A stretch of DNA of 64,000 nucleotides from Terebella lapidaria (Eukaryota; Annelida; Polychaeta; Terebellida; Terebellidae): contig OX424561.1 of the NCBI GenBank assembly GCA_949152475.1, positions 8,680,001 through 8,744,000 of the forward strand. The letters run 5' to 3'. The position numbers and the translations under genes are program-made. Positions 23,931-35,639 of this stretch are shown piece after piece. Positions within the stretch are counted from its first letter, which is position 1. Every line of letters starts with the position of its first letter. The notes below the pieces were generated by a model. It did not search any database, was not told the DNA's origin, and saw only the letters and a program-made list of their open reading frames with translations.

Positions 23931-24160
23931 GTAGCTTATAGACGTAGAATCAATGCCCAATATTAAGTATTCCGATCAAACAAAACAGGATCCGTTATCC
24001 AATCTCATAGTACGGGGACAGAAAGTCATATCAGGCATACGAAGTGAGAGAAAACGATAATGACACGGAAACTCATGAACCCCCAAAAATGGCCATAGGA
24101 GGTGAAATCAGGTGTTCCGGAAAGAGTGAGCATTTCCTGCCCCACTAGTGGCACCCGTCA
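23931..24160 (-). repeat. Inverted copy of the 39.5-40.0 kb repeat end
   Basis: The reverse complement matches 39785-40025: CACCTGATTTCACCTCCT, CGTATGCCTGATATGACTTT, GAGATTGGATAACGGA and an end at CGTCTATA. These are copies of one interspersed element in opposite orientations. Confidence 0.7.
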
Positions 24161-26710
24161 TGAATTCCCAAAAATGAACATGGAAATAGATCTATGTTGC
24201 TTCTTCTACCCTTTGGGATGTTTAGTCCATCAGGTGAATTTTATACAATATCGATGTCTACATAAATTCGAAATTCCCGATGAATGCTAATACAAACAAT
24301 GCCATAAACGTGAAGGCTTTCTATTGAGGCAACCCAACAGACTAAAACATGAAATATTTATCGTGCTGATGTAAAATGTTGTTCACAGACCATGTAAGGT
24401 CACCCGAGGAACTCAATTAGTGTTTCATTACAATGACTCTTGTTTTTGCTGCTAGAGCTGTCTTCACTGGCACCACAGAAGGACGCTGTAATTTTGTTCT
24501 TGGTGTAAACTGAAATAATCTTCCTATGAAGCAGACACAGGTAACCTGAGTATCAGAGTATAGGTGTATTATCTGGTTATTATCAAATCAGTGAATTTGA
24601 GATCCCGTTTGTGTTCAGAATTAACGTCACATGTCCTATTCACAGTTACTGAGCAGTCAAAATGGTGTATTTCATGAATAAATATATGTCAGCGATAAAT
24701 ATAGGGTCCATTCGTCAGCAATTTTGACTTCTATAATATATTTTTATGTTATAGCATTGACCACTTTAGTAGGATTGTAAGTATCAGTCTTTTGCCACCA
24801 GTACAACCAGATTTTGATGATGCCAATAACAAAAGTAAAATAGACCATTTCGGAATGGAAACAAAGCCCGACCAAATAATGTATCGAAGAACACACTGCT
24901 GGTATACAGATGGAAGTGTCGTCTCTTGAACCGGTAAATGTGAAATCAACGCTAAATGCGAAACATTACATCAGGCCATTTACAAGATTTTTTCGGGATT
25001 AGGGTAGTTCTTATTTGTTCGTACCAGTCTGATAACTGTGAGTGGTAACTATATATATTTGTTTTCACGTTTAGCGTCAAACACATAGTTATTATATTTA
25101 ACATCAAAGCATATGCCTTGGTTTTTACATTTACCGTTAGGTATCACATTTAGCGTTAGTGTGTTTTCACATTTACCGTTAGGTTTCACATTCAGCGTTG
25201 ATTTCACATTTTACCAGTTTAACAGTCGTCTCCATGCAGCAAACTAGGATCCTGATTGAATGGATATGACACGAAACAGAGGCCATTTACAAGATTTTTT
25301 TTCGCTATGGAGAACTGCATACAACCTCCCACCAACCAGAGGCTAGAACACTTGATTGGTGGGATGAGATAACTGATAAGACTGAAAATCTTATATTTAT
25401 GCATGTAATTTCAGTGCCGTTGTGAAGCGATGGTGCGTGACAGGGAGGTTTTCTGAATGCGAGTGTCATTCATCTGAAGTGGCCCATTGTGTTACTTTCA
25501 GTTCGCCGCTAGCAGCTCTGTTTGGAGAAGAATTCAGTTGTATTTTGCTGTCACGTGCAGAGTTGATGTTCCATACAAGATAAATGTGTGTCGCACAATA
25601 AAAACATCCATATAAAGTAGCATTTATATCAAATATATCAGTCATTTGATTAATTTAGCTACATACATGTATATCAAAATTGAAGCTTGAACCTTATGAA
25701 CCGGCCATTGAATAATCATAGAAGATCATTCCTGAATCCACCCTCTTCCATCAAACTACAGTCACGGTACTGCCGAAAGCCATTGTCTGTCCATGGCTTT
25801 CAATAAATTATAACGTGAAAATAAAACGTTTTAAGACTATCGGACATGTTATTTATTTTCCCATAGAGGAAGACGAATCAAATCGGATGATCTGCACCAA
25901 AGCGTGACGGATGTTTGGTGGATTGCGTGTCAGGATGTCAACAATTATCCAGGTATCATGAATCGATCTACAGTTGACATTTGGATAATGTCGAATAAAT
26001 AATCTTGACTTTTCCCATAAATCCCAACAAAGCCTTTTCCCCAATAATAGACGAGGGCTGCAGTCGACGCATTACTGATTTAAGTACATTAGAAACAAAG
26101 AATTGAAGTTCTTGAATGATTATCATGTCAATATGGAAACTGAGATTGTTTGTCTGCATTGTGGATAGTCATTTTATTGATTACTGAAGTTAAGTTTGAA
26201 TGATGAATGCTTTCTGACATAGACGCATAGCACAGAACACAAACGCAACTGGACCGTGCCCCTGGATTTATGTATCTATCTAATACTACCAATAGAACCA
26301 GATATTGATGATGACAGGTAAAAATGACTGAAATACGACATATATTCGGGAAAAAACAAAGCCCTTTCAAATTTTTACAGCCAAAGCAATATTAGCATCA
26401 TCTGGGGCAGACAGTGTGTAAAATGTAGGTGTTTCCACAGTACACTTGATGGAATTAGTATACATGGTATACAACTGTTCGACAATTTACTGAAACAATA
26501 TACAGTTTTGAAAGAAATTCCCATGCAGTAGGTGTACGGCAAGAACATATGTTAGCAATTGAAAGACAAAAGGCTAAATTTCCTGCCTGACATGTGTCAT
26601 CCAAGGTATTGTTTTTTGTTGCGAGTAGACCGTGTTGCAGGAGATGATGTGCAGCGGAGTGACATTGACGTTATTTTCTGAATTCTAACCAAAGACTTTT
26701 TTGGTGAACA
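24085..26710. repeat. 2.6-kb direct duplication, unit 1
   Basis: Blocks in order are shared with unit 2: AGGAGGTGAAATCAGGTGTT (24099/26720), ATTTCATGAATAAATATATG (24670/29188), AGCAAACTAGGA (25238/29452), TGTGAAGCGATGGTGCGTGA (25421/29661), CCATAAATCCCAACAAAGCC (26015/30645), TGCTTTCTGACATAGACGCA (26208/31963) and CAGGAGATGATGTGCAGC (26638/32843). Unit 1 lacks the insertions seen in unit 2. Open frames are short and not recognised. Confidence 0.8.
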
Positions 26711-27009
26711 TTAGGCCATTAGGAGGTGAAATCAGGTGTTCCGGATAGAGTGAGCATTTCCTGCCCCGCTAATGGCACCCGTCAAGAAATCCCCAAAATC
26801 AACATGAAAATAGATCTATGTTGTTTCTACCTTTTGGGATGTTTAGTCCATCAGGTGAATTTTATACAATATATCTACATGAATTCGAAATTCAAGATGA
26901 ACGCTAATACGAACAATGTCATAAGAATTAGTGCTTTCTATTCAGGCAACCCAACAGACTAACACATGAAATATTTATCGTGCTGATGTAAATGTTCTCC
27001 ACGGTATGT

Positions 27010-27600
27010 AAGTGTGAAATAATACACTGTTACTGAGGCGATATACACAATATCATGCCGAGCGTCAGCGAGGCGTGATGATCTTGTATATCGCCGAGGG
27101 GTGACAGTCTATTATTTGTCATACATACCGAGTAAAACCGATTGTTTTTAATACCAAAAACGATCAGAACCTACCCACATAATGTGGAATGGTCCTCATA
27201 TCGCCCCTAGAGCGGGATATGAACAATGGACTCGCCCGTCGCGCTTCACTTCAACAAGGCCTGTACACATGGTACATGTGAGACATACATCTGCTCCACA
27301 CGTAAGAGCAATACATAACCTAAACTAGGTGGCGCCAGTGTTACCTTGTATTGACACCATTGTTATGTTCTAAATCCTGGTTATGATACGGGAATGAATT
27401 TCCTTCGTTGGCACAACTCCTGATAAAGCCATACAAGGCTATAATCGTTAAATTTGTGGTGCGCTTTCTACATGCAAATGGCAGATTGAATACATCTAGA
27501 CTGAACATTGATTTGGTCATTCCAGTCATACATCCGTATCATTGAAAAGTATACTTATATCCCAACCCTCCTGTTTGGTCGTTGCTTTGACACCTATCAT
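27010..27600. other. Unique block inside duplication unit 2
   Basis: Replaces the ~230 bp of unit 1 after 24390. Contains inverted-like strings GGCGATATACACAATATCAT and TTGTATATCGCCGAGGGGTG (27042-27105). No protein recognised. Confidence 0.4.
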
Positions 27601-27606
27601 CGAATG

Positions 27607-28888
27607 GATGTAAGTATCAATCTATTACCACCAATAGTCAGATTTTGGTGATGACAAAAACAAACGTAAAATAGAACATTTTGGAATAGAAACGAAGCCC
27701 GACCAAATAGTTTATCCAAAGACACACTGGTGTCATCAGGGGCAGACAGTGTGTTAAATGTAGTTGTTTCTACTGTACACCTGATGGAATTAGTATACAA
27801 CTGCCCAACAACCTATGAAAATAATGTAGAAATCTGAAACAAACCCCATGGAATAGATATATGACAAGTACATAAGTACCTAATCACAAGCCAGAAGGCT
27901 ACTGAGTTGGTGGTATCCTCGGGGACAGATTCAACGTCCGCCAGCAGTGACACCGACTCAGTGGTATGAATGTAAGTATCAATCTATTACCACCAATAGT
28001 CAGATTTTGGTGATGACAAAAACAAACGTAAAATAGAACATTTTGGAATAGAAACGAAGCCCGACCAAATAGTTTATCCAAAGACACACTGGTGTCATCA
28101 GGGGCAGACAGTGTGTTAAATGTAGTTGTTTCTACTGTACACCTGATGGAATTAGTATACAACTGCCCAACAACCTATGAAAATAATTTAGAAATCTGAA
28201 ACAAACCCCATGGAATAGATATATGACAAGTACATAAGTACCTAATCACAAGCCAGAAGGCTACTGAGTTGATGGTATCCTCGGGGACAGATTCAACGTC
28301 CGCCAGCAGTGACACCGACTCAGTGGTATGAATGTAAGTATCAATCTATTACCACCAATAGTCAGATTTTGGTGATGACAAAAACAAACGTAAAATAGAA
28401 CATTTTGGAATAGAAACGAAGCCCGACCAAATAGTTTATCCAAAGACACACTGGTGTCATCAGGGGCAGACAGTGTGTTAAATGTAGTTGTTTCTACTGT
28501 ACACCTGATGGAATTAGTATACAACTGCCCAACAACCTATGAAAATAATTTAGAAATCTGAAACAAACCCCATGGAATAGATATATGACAAGTACATAAG
28601 TACCTAATCACAAGCCAGAAGGCTACTGAGTTGATGGTATCCTCGGGGACAGATTCAACGTCCGCCAGCAGTGACACCGACTCAGTGGTATGAATGTAAG
28701 TATCAATCTATTACCACCAATAGTCAGAGTTTGGTGATGACAAAAACAAACGTAAAATAGAACATTTTGGAATAGAAACGAAGCCCGACCAAATAGTTTA
28801 TCCAAAGACACACTGGTGTCATCAGGGGCAGACAGTGTGTTAAATGTAGTTGTTTCTACTGTACACCTGATGGAATTAGTATACAACT
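27607..28888. repeat. 362-bp tandem array, ~3.5 near-identical units
   Basis: GTAAGTATCAATCTATTACC recurs at 27610, 27972, 28334 and 28696, exactly 362 bp apart, and the units differ at only a few positions. Single, more diverged copies occur at 20610, 24784, 29298, 36140, 36585 and 45288, and an inverted one at 32098-32543. Matching open frames in each unit simply reflect unit identity. Confidence 0.95.
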
Positions 28889-29140
28889 GATATGGGTTCA
28901 GTATGAACACCACAAACATATTGCAACATGGTATCTATATAATTATGCCTTGACCCACAGTATGTGCCGTCAACCGAATTAAGTTTCGGCAATGATGATA
29001 ATAACTCAAGCAAACAAACACGTGTTGCTTTTGGTATACACAGTTTGTACACTTGTAGTTGTTATTGGCTGGTTCCACGCATGAAGGCGCAATATCGCCT
29101 CATGGGATTTTTCATATAACACGCTCTCTCTAGGTATGTA
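28889..29140. other. No gene recognised
   Basis: Between the 362-bp array and the resumed duplication unit 2. AT-rich; includes GGCGCAATATCGCC, a short palindrome-like string (29084). Confidence 0.4.
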
Positions 29141-30046
29141 TCGTCACATATCCTATTCACAATTACAATAGTAGTCAAAATGGTGTATTTCATGAATAAA
29201 TATATGTCAGCAATTAATATAGGGTCCATTCGTCAACGATTTTGAATTCTATAATATATTTTTATGTTATAACATTGACCACTTTAGTAGGATTATAAGT
29301 ATCAGTCTATTACCACCCATACAACCAGATTCTGATGATGCCAATAACAAATGTAAAAAAGAATATTTTGGAATAGAAACAAAGCCCGACCAAATAATTT
29401 ATCGAAAGACACACTGGTGATAGATATACAGATGGAAGTATCGTCTCCATGCAGCAAACTAGGACCCTCATTGCATGCATATGACACGATGCAGAGTCCA
29501 TTTACAATATTTTTTTTTGCGCTATGGAGAACCGAATACAACCTCCCTTCAACCAGAGGCTAAAACACTTGATTGGTATGAGATAAATGATAATCTTATG
29601 AATCTTGATGTGATAATCTTGATGAAAATCCTATATTTATGCATGTAATTTCAGTGCCGTTGTGAAGCGATGGTGCGTGACAGGGAAGTTTTCTGAATGC
29701 GAGTGTCGTTCATCTGGAGTGGCCCATTGTGTTACTTCCAGTTCGCTGCTAGCAGCTCTGGTTGGAGAAGAATTCAGTTGTATTTTGCTGTCACGTGCAC
29801 AGAGTTGATGTTCCGTACAAGATAAATGCGTGTCGCACAATAAAAACATCAAATATATCAGTCATTTGATTAATTTATCTACATACATGTATATCAAAAT
29901 TGAAACTTGAACGTTATGAACAGGCTATTGAATAATCCTAGAAGATCATTCCTGAATCCACACTCTTCCATCAAACTACAGTCACGGTACCGCATTGTCT
30001 GTCGATAGCTTTCAATAAATTATAACGTGAAAATAAAACGTTTTAA

Positions 30047-30461
30047 GGTAGTCCGCTCCAAACATTGAGGGGAGGGGGTCAAAAGTTTTTCAAAATAATT
30101 GACTGTATTAACAAAATCTAGAGCTTCAGAATGACATATTTGATAGAGTAACTGATTAGCATCCGGAAACTGAAAAGAAAATGGGGGGTCACCGTATCCA
30201 TTCTCTTGGCAAACAAGATGCAAGATGTGATTAAGGGCAAAAAAATGTGTCAAAATACCATAAATTAAGTCATTTTAGTAAATATTTGTGATTTTTTATT
30301 GAATATGTCGGAAGAAACCAGCACGGTGACCCCTATTTTCTTTTCAGTGTTAGAATGCTGATCAGTTACTCTATAAAATATGTTATTTTGAAGAGATAAT
30401 ATTCAAGATATAACTTTTAAATTTTGACAATTCATTACCTCCCTGTTTGTAGCGTACTACG
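30047..30461. mobile_element. 415-bp foldback MITE at a TTAA site (piggyBac-like)
   Basis: Flanked by TTAA on both sides (30043-30046, 30462-30465). Ends GGTAGTCCGCT and AGCGTACTACG form an inverted pair. The arms extend inward, e.g. GATAGAGTAACTGATTAGCA (30141) against the reverse complement of TGCTGATCAGTTACTCTATA (30357), and GGGGTCACCGT against ACGGTGACCCC. The unduplicated site ACGTTTTAAGACTATCGG is kept in the sister repeat at 25828. TTAA target choice is typical of piggyBac elements; no transposase is encoded. Confidence 0.85.
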
Positions 30462-30823
30462 TTAAGACTATCGGACATGATATTTATTTTCACATAGAAG
30501 AAGACGAATCAAATCGGATGACTTGCACTGAAGCGTGGCGGATGTTTGGTGGATTGCGTGTCAGGATGTCAACAATTATCCAGGTATCATGTATCCATCT
30601 ACAGTTGACATTTAGATCATGTTGAATAAATAATCTTGACTTTTCCCATAAATCCCAACAAAGCCTTCTCCCCAATAATAGATAAGGACTGAAGTCGATG
30701 CATTACTGATTAAGTACATTAGAAAAAAAGAATTGAAGTTCTTGAATGATTATCATGTCAATATGGAAACTGAGATTGTTTGTCTGCATTGTGGATAGTC
30801 ATTTTATTGATTACTAAAGTTAA

Positions 30824-31944
30824 GGATGCTTAACAGTCAGGATCGATGCCTTATCAGCTGAATTCTGGTATGTTTCATTTGGGCTATTGCTCTGCTGTTT
30901 AGCAATGGATTTCGCAGAAAATTGTTGCGTAGGTTCTATACATGACTGCAACATTTGTCCAATGTCCAAATTGAAGACCCAGTCGATAATCATACAGATC
31001 CGGAACGTTATACTCCGCCAACTAAATGTAACTTACATAGGAAACAGACAGCGTTTTAGGGTGCAATTTCTTGACTATGGTTAGAATACTTATCATAGAA
31101 CAATAACCTACTGCCTGTTTTGGGGTTTATCTCGACACTTGGTGGTAATTTGATGTTCAAAATAACATGTTATATGTTATCCGCATTGAAAATACACTAG
31201 GCAAAAGAAGTTGAATGTCAGTTGCATTAATAACGTCTATATCCGTTGTCATTGTTAACTCAACAGCAAACTTTATCAAGAATTCAGCGACTCTATCCTT
31301 TTCTGGCCCAAGTATCATATCCTGCGCCTTCCTCTAAATTCAATAAGGATTAAAAAGGTGCGAGACGAATTAAATGGTATGTTTTCAGTGGACGAGTAGT
31401 ATTAAGGAGCAGTGTACGGTACTTGGGCCCATTTTCTAAGAGTAGTATATAAGCAAAATCACAACAACATCTCACTCCTGAGTACAACGCTGTCGAAAGC
31501 TCAGCATTGACGGTATTTCCCATACGAATAATCCATTGATCTGTACTTAGCGCTTCACTGACCAGCGGCACAAGACATTTTCAGTGAATCGCAATAGATA
31601 TACGTATTTGCACATCAATTTGACATGAATATCGATGGAATGCTTGAAATTGGAGGGTAGGTTATTGATCACGGATATGTGCACTCGTTGTAATTAAGAA
31701 ACTGCACCATGTAATGCTTCGTGTACGCAACGTAAGTTACATTTGTTCCAGCCACATTCAACTCTATTTATATACTATTTTATTAATGGAATCGTCAATC
31801 GCTTTTGGTGTCACCTTCATAGGTATATGCAGAATATAAATTCAAAATTTCATGTAACTTTGTTACGAAACGGCCGAGATATGAACCAAAATTGCACATG
31901 GTATTAAACCATTGAAAGCACCGCAACGTAACCGATACGCAATC
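30824..31944. mobile_element. 1.1-kb insertion flanked by TTAA
   Basis: TTAA at 30820-30823 and 31945-31948. The sister repeat reads GAAGTTAAGTTTGAATGATG (26187) with no insert. Ends GGATGC and GCAATC (reverse complement GATTGC) match only weakly, so a piggyBac-type origin is tentative. The interior has no recognised protein. Confidence 0.65.
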
Positions 31945-32097
31945 TTAAGTTCGAATGATGTATGCTTTCTGACATAGACGCATGGCACAGAACACAAACG
32001 CAACTGGACCGTGCCCCTGGATTTATGTATCTATCTAATACTACCAATAGAAACAGATATTGATGATGACAGGTAAAAAAGACTGGGATAGGACATA

Positions 32098-32543
32098 CCA
32101 TCAACTCAGTAGCCTTCTGGCTTGTGATTAGGTACTTTTGTACTTGTCATATATCTATTCCATGGGGCTTGTTTCAGATTTCTAAATTATTTTCATAGGT
32201 TTTTGGGCAGTTGTGTACTGATTCCATCAGATGTACGGTAGAAACAACTTTATTTGGCACACTGTCTGCCCCTGGTGGCGCCGGTGTGTCTTTGGGTAAA
32301 CTGTTTGGTCGGGCTTTGTTTCTATTCCAAAGTGTTCTGTTTTACGTTTGTTTATGGCATCATCAAAGTCTGGCTGTTGGTGGTAATAGATTGATACTTA
32401 CATTCATACCACTGAGTCGGTGTCACTGCTGGCGGACGTTGAATCTGTCCCCGAGGATACCATCAACTCAGTAGCCTTCTGGCTACGTTTGTTTTTGGCA
32501 TCATCAAAATCTGGCTGGTGGTGGTAATAGATTGATATTTTTA
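32098..32543 (-). repeat. Inverted 362-bp unit inserted in duplication unit 2
   Basis: Reverse-complement copy of the 27.6-28.9 kb unit, running from CCATCAACTCAGTAGCCTTC through one full unit, past the junction CATTCATACCACTGAGTC, and into a second partial unit that ends GTAATAGATTGATA. The insert therefore carries more than one unit length. The uninterrupted site is at ~26338 in unit 1. Confidence 0.75.
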
Positions 32544-32920
32544 TTCGGGAAAAAATAAAGCCCTACCAAATATTCACAGCCAAAGCAACATTAGCGTCAC
32601 CTGGTCACCACGGGAAGACAGTGGGTAAAATGTAGGTGTTTCCACAGTACACTTGATGGAATTAGTATAGAACTGTCCGACAATCTACTGAAACAATATA
32701 GAGTTTTGAAACAAATTCCCCTGCAGCTGCAGTAGGTGTATGGCATGAACGTATGCAAGCAATCGAAAGACAAAAGGCTAAATTTCCTGCCTGACATGTG
32801 TCATCCAAGGTATTGTTTTTTTTGTTACGAGTGGACCGTGTTGCAGGAGATGGTGTGCAGCAGAGTGACCTTGATGTTATTTTCTGAATCCTGACCAAAG
32901 TCTTCCGTTATTATTTTGGT

Positions 32921-34575
32921 GATTACATGTTTAACCCCAGCAGAACAGGCTCAGTCGGCATTTTCACTTTCTTGAATTTGTATCTTCAAATCTTTAACAT
33001 GTTTAAGGAGGTACATTTGGTGAACAGGGTCTTTGTGCCTCAAAAAAAATATGGGAATCGGTTAAGATCTGCAAAGCATTAATATAGAGGATATCCTTTG
33101 ATCGTGCGTAGTTGGAACCTACCATGACTTGATATTAACTCGGAAGACATATTCGATCGTTTGACCTTTGACCATTTGATAACCATTATCTAGGCATCGA
33201 GCTCGAAGATATGTACCTTCGTTTACCAAAAAAAGTGATGCAAACGTGTGTTACCAACTCAGTACTCCTTATTAAACCTTTATCTTCGAGGAAGCAAGAA
33301 AATAACCAGGCAAAAAAACTCGATAGTGAGAAAAGTAGAGATTGTTTCTCATTTTATCGAATGCATCACCGATGTCAAATGCTATATTTCTCTCACAGAA
33401 CCATGGAAAAACACAATCACAATTGGTTTCCATGTGTTCATGTATGCATTCCGCATGTCAAGTCTATGTTCAAAACACTGAAGACACTTACACATTTGAT
33501 TTAGATGCAAGGAGAGTGTATCAACTTATTACCACTAATGTATGAGATCTGATAGCATCGATACAAAGTCTGCATTATTTAACTGTAAACTAAGTCTGTC
33601 TGGCCATATTCAAATATACAGGCATTTTACATGGATATTTGCAAGCTATGTCATAATTATCCAAATCAACAGTGTAACAATATATATGAATATATTGACC
33701 ATATTTAATAATGATAATAACAATTATAGTCTTCTTAATGTCAGTTTTGATGCAGATAGATTGCATATGATAGCTCTGGCAAATTTAATTTTGGCCATAT
33801 CAACATGACCGTAACTGTTGTACATCTAGTGAAGACAGGTTGCTTCACCGAAATACTTCCAATGTAAACTTCACTGCAAATTTGTTGCTTATAAGTCATA
33901 CTTTTAGTGACCTAAATATTAATGGTCATGCAATCGTAGTCTTGTTTCGATGATAAAATTGCGGACTAAATACTCAAAAACTGCAATACACGATTAAACA
34001 CGACCATGTACACGTGTCACGCTTTGGGGTCTTCTCCTAGGCACGGACACGATATGGACCACGCATATTGTCGATAATTGTGGCAAGTAACTGGCCAAGA
34101 CAATGCCAGTATTAGTTTTCGGTGTGTATTCGATGTGGAAAACAGAAAATTCACATCGTAGAATGAAAAGCATTTTTAGTTATGCAAACAACATTCATGA
34201 TTAAACACGATTTTATAATAAGCGAGCATACTGTGATGTGATTGTATTTCATGCAATAGAAGCAAACAATCAAAGGCTTTCCACATGACACTGTTTACCA
34301 AAACTTATTCACTATAAAACGATTCTTTAATAACAAAAAGTAATGGCCATTTCGATATTGTGGAATGTTCCACAAACAATCGAACTCGAGCCGAAAACAT
34401 GTATATTATTGCTGTGAATTTCCAGACGTGTGGTAAAACACAAAACAAGCATTTTCTTGCAAATAAAAAAAATTGCTAGATTTCCGTTGTCAATTATTCA
34501 TCACAGGCGTGTATTGTAAGCACCGTGGATTGTTTTATAACACGATTAGCCCCGGGGCGAAGACAAGGAATAACA
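32921..34575. other. No gene recognised
   Basis: AT-rich sequence with several short open frames on the plus strand (33211-33808). None shows a domain I know. Confidence 0.45.
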
Positions 34576-34770
34576 TCACGTAATCTCTCGATCCACCGTC
34601 TGTAAACATTCAGGATTAATTTCCCCAAAGGGACCATACCGGAGGAGACAAACGGCTTGAATTTCCCTTGTCAACTTGAGGCATTCAGGATGTAGGCCTA
34701 TACTTGTACATCAGATGTTCCCTGACATCTTTGTATGTGGAACGACGCTTCTTCAATCACACACAGTGAT
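34576..34770 (+). repeat. Dispersed repeat, copy 2 (partner at 1-195)
   Basis: Begins ATCACGTAATCTCTCGATCC as at position 1 and stays alignable through CAGATGTTCCCTGACAT. Bases just left (ACGATTAGCCCCGGGGCGAA) are GC-rich for the area. Confidence 0.7.
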
Positions 34771-34939
34771 ATAATTCATTCTGTATTGTTCTGATAATAG
34801 CTAATCATTTTCCTGTATCGCCCAATTCGTACGATATAATGATAATTGGTGTTACCAAATATGAACCATATTATTTCAACATGTCATATAGCTTGCTCTG
34901 TGTTAAACGCAACTATACTCAGACTTTTCTAACTTGTTT

Positions 34940-35445
34940 ACACCGATTTTTGACGATATTTTTGCGATGCTAAATGGCAGAGCTCTATAATTTGGCATAC
35001 CTACTTGTGAGTCAAACGGTAATTATTTACCAAATTTTAGACTTCTGTCGCGAAAAATGAAGAAGTTGGCAATCTACCCCAATGTTAAATTTCAGCCCCA
35101 AAACGGGATCTCGAAAATCTAAGCATATTCGAGGATTTGGTCCTCAGGATTCAAAACATTATAATAATTTTGAAACAGAAGACACATTGGGGTGTATTCT
35201 ACAGAAGCATGTTAATTTCGAAAGATTTCACCACTATAAACAAGAGCAAATCCACAAAAGCGTGTGCAGACTGGGAAATTCGAGGATGGGGCTAAGTTTA
35301 GCATTGGGGTAGATAGCCAACTTTTTCAATTTTCGCGATAGAAGTCTGAAATTCAGTAGAAAATTGCCGTTTGACTCACAGGTGAAGAATGCCAAGTTAT
35401 AGAAAGATGCCATTCAGCATCGCAAAAATATCCGAAAAAAAACAT
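34940..35445. repeat. Foldback repeat with ~150-bp arms
   Basis: Left arm ~34948-35100 pairs with right arm ~35290-35440. Examples: GATATTTTTGCGATGCTAAA against the reverse complement of TTCAGCATCGCAAAAATATC, GTGAGTCAAACGG against CCGTTTGACTCAC, and CTACCCCAATG against CATTGGGGTAG. The loop is ~190 bp. No target duplication was found and the open frame at 35082-35312 is not convincing. Confidence 0.75.
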
Positions 35446-35639
35446 TGTTTTTTTTTTATAAGGAATAAAAATTGGAAGTGCCACAAGAATATCATGAATG
35501 AACCGGTCGCATCCTCCCGGACAGATTCCGATCAGGCATTAGATCACAAAATGAATATACAAGCATCTAATCGGTACAAAATGCTATTGGCTGTGGTCTG
35601 AAAAAATTTCTTGTAGAAAAATAAAGGTGATACATCTCC

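Larger units (their letters stand above)
26711..32920. repeat. 2.6-kb direct duplication, unit 2, expanded by insertions
   Basis: Second copy of the unit at 24085-26710. It is enlarged by the 27.0-29.1 kb block with the 362-bp array, two TTAA-flanked insertions (30047-30461, 30824-31944) and an inverted 362-bp copy (32098-32543). Unit 1 preserves the empty sites, so insertion ends can be placed to the base or nearly so. Confidence 0.75.

Noticed and set aside
27597..28919. Repeated 67-98 codon minus-strand open frames beginning MYTNSIRCTVE
   Set aside because: They exist because the 362-bp units are near-identical. Diverged copies elsewhere do not keep the frame and no domain is recognised.
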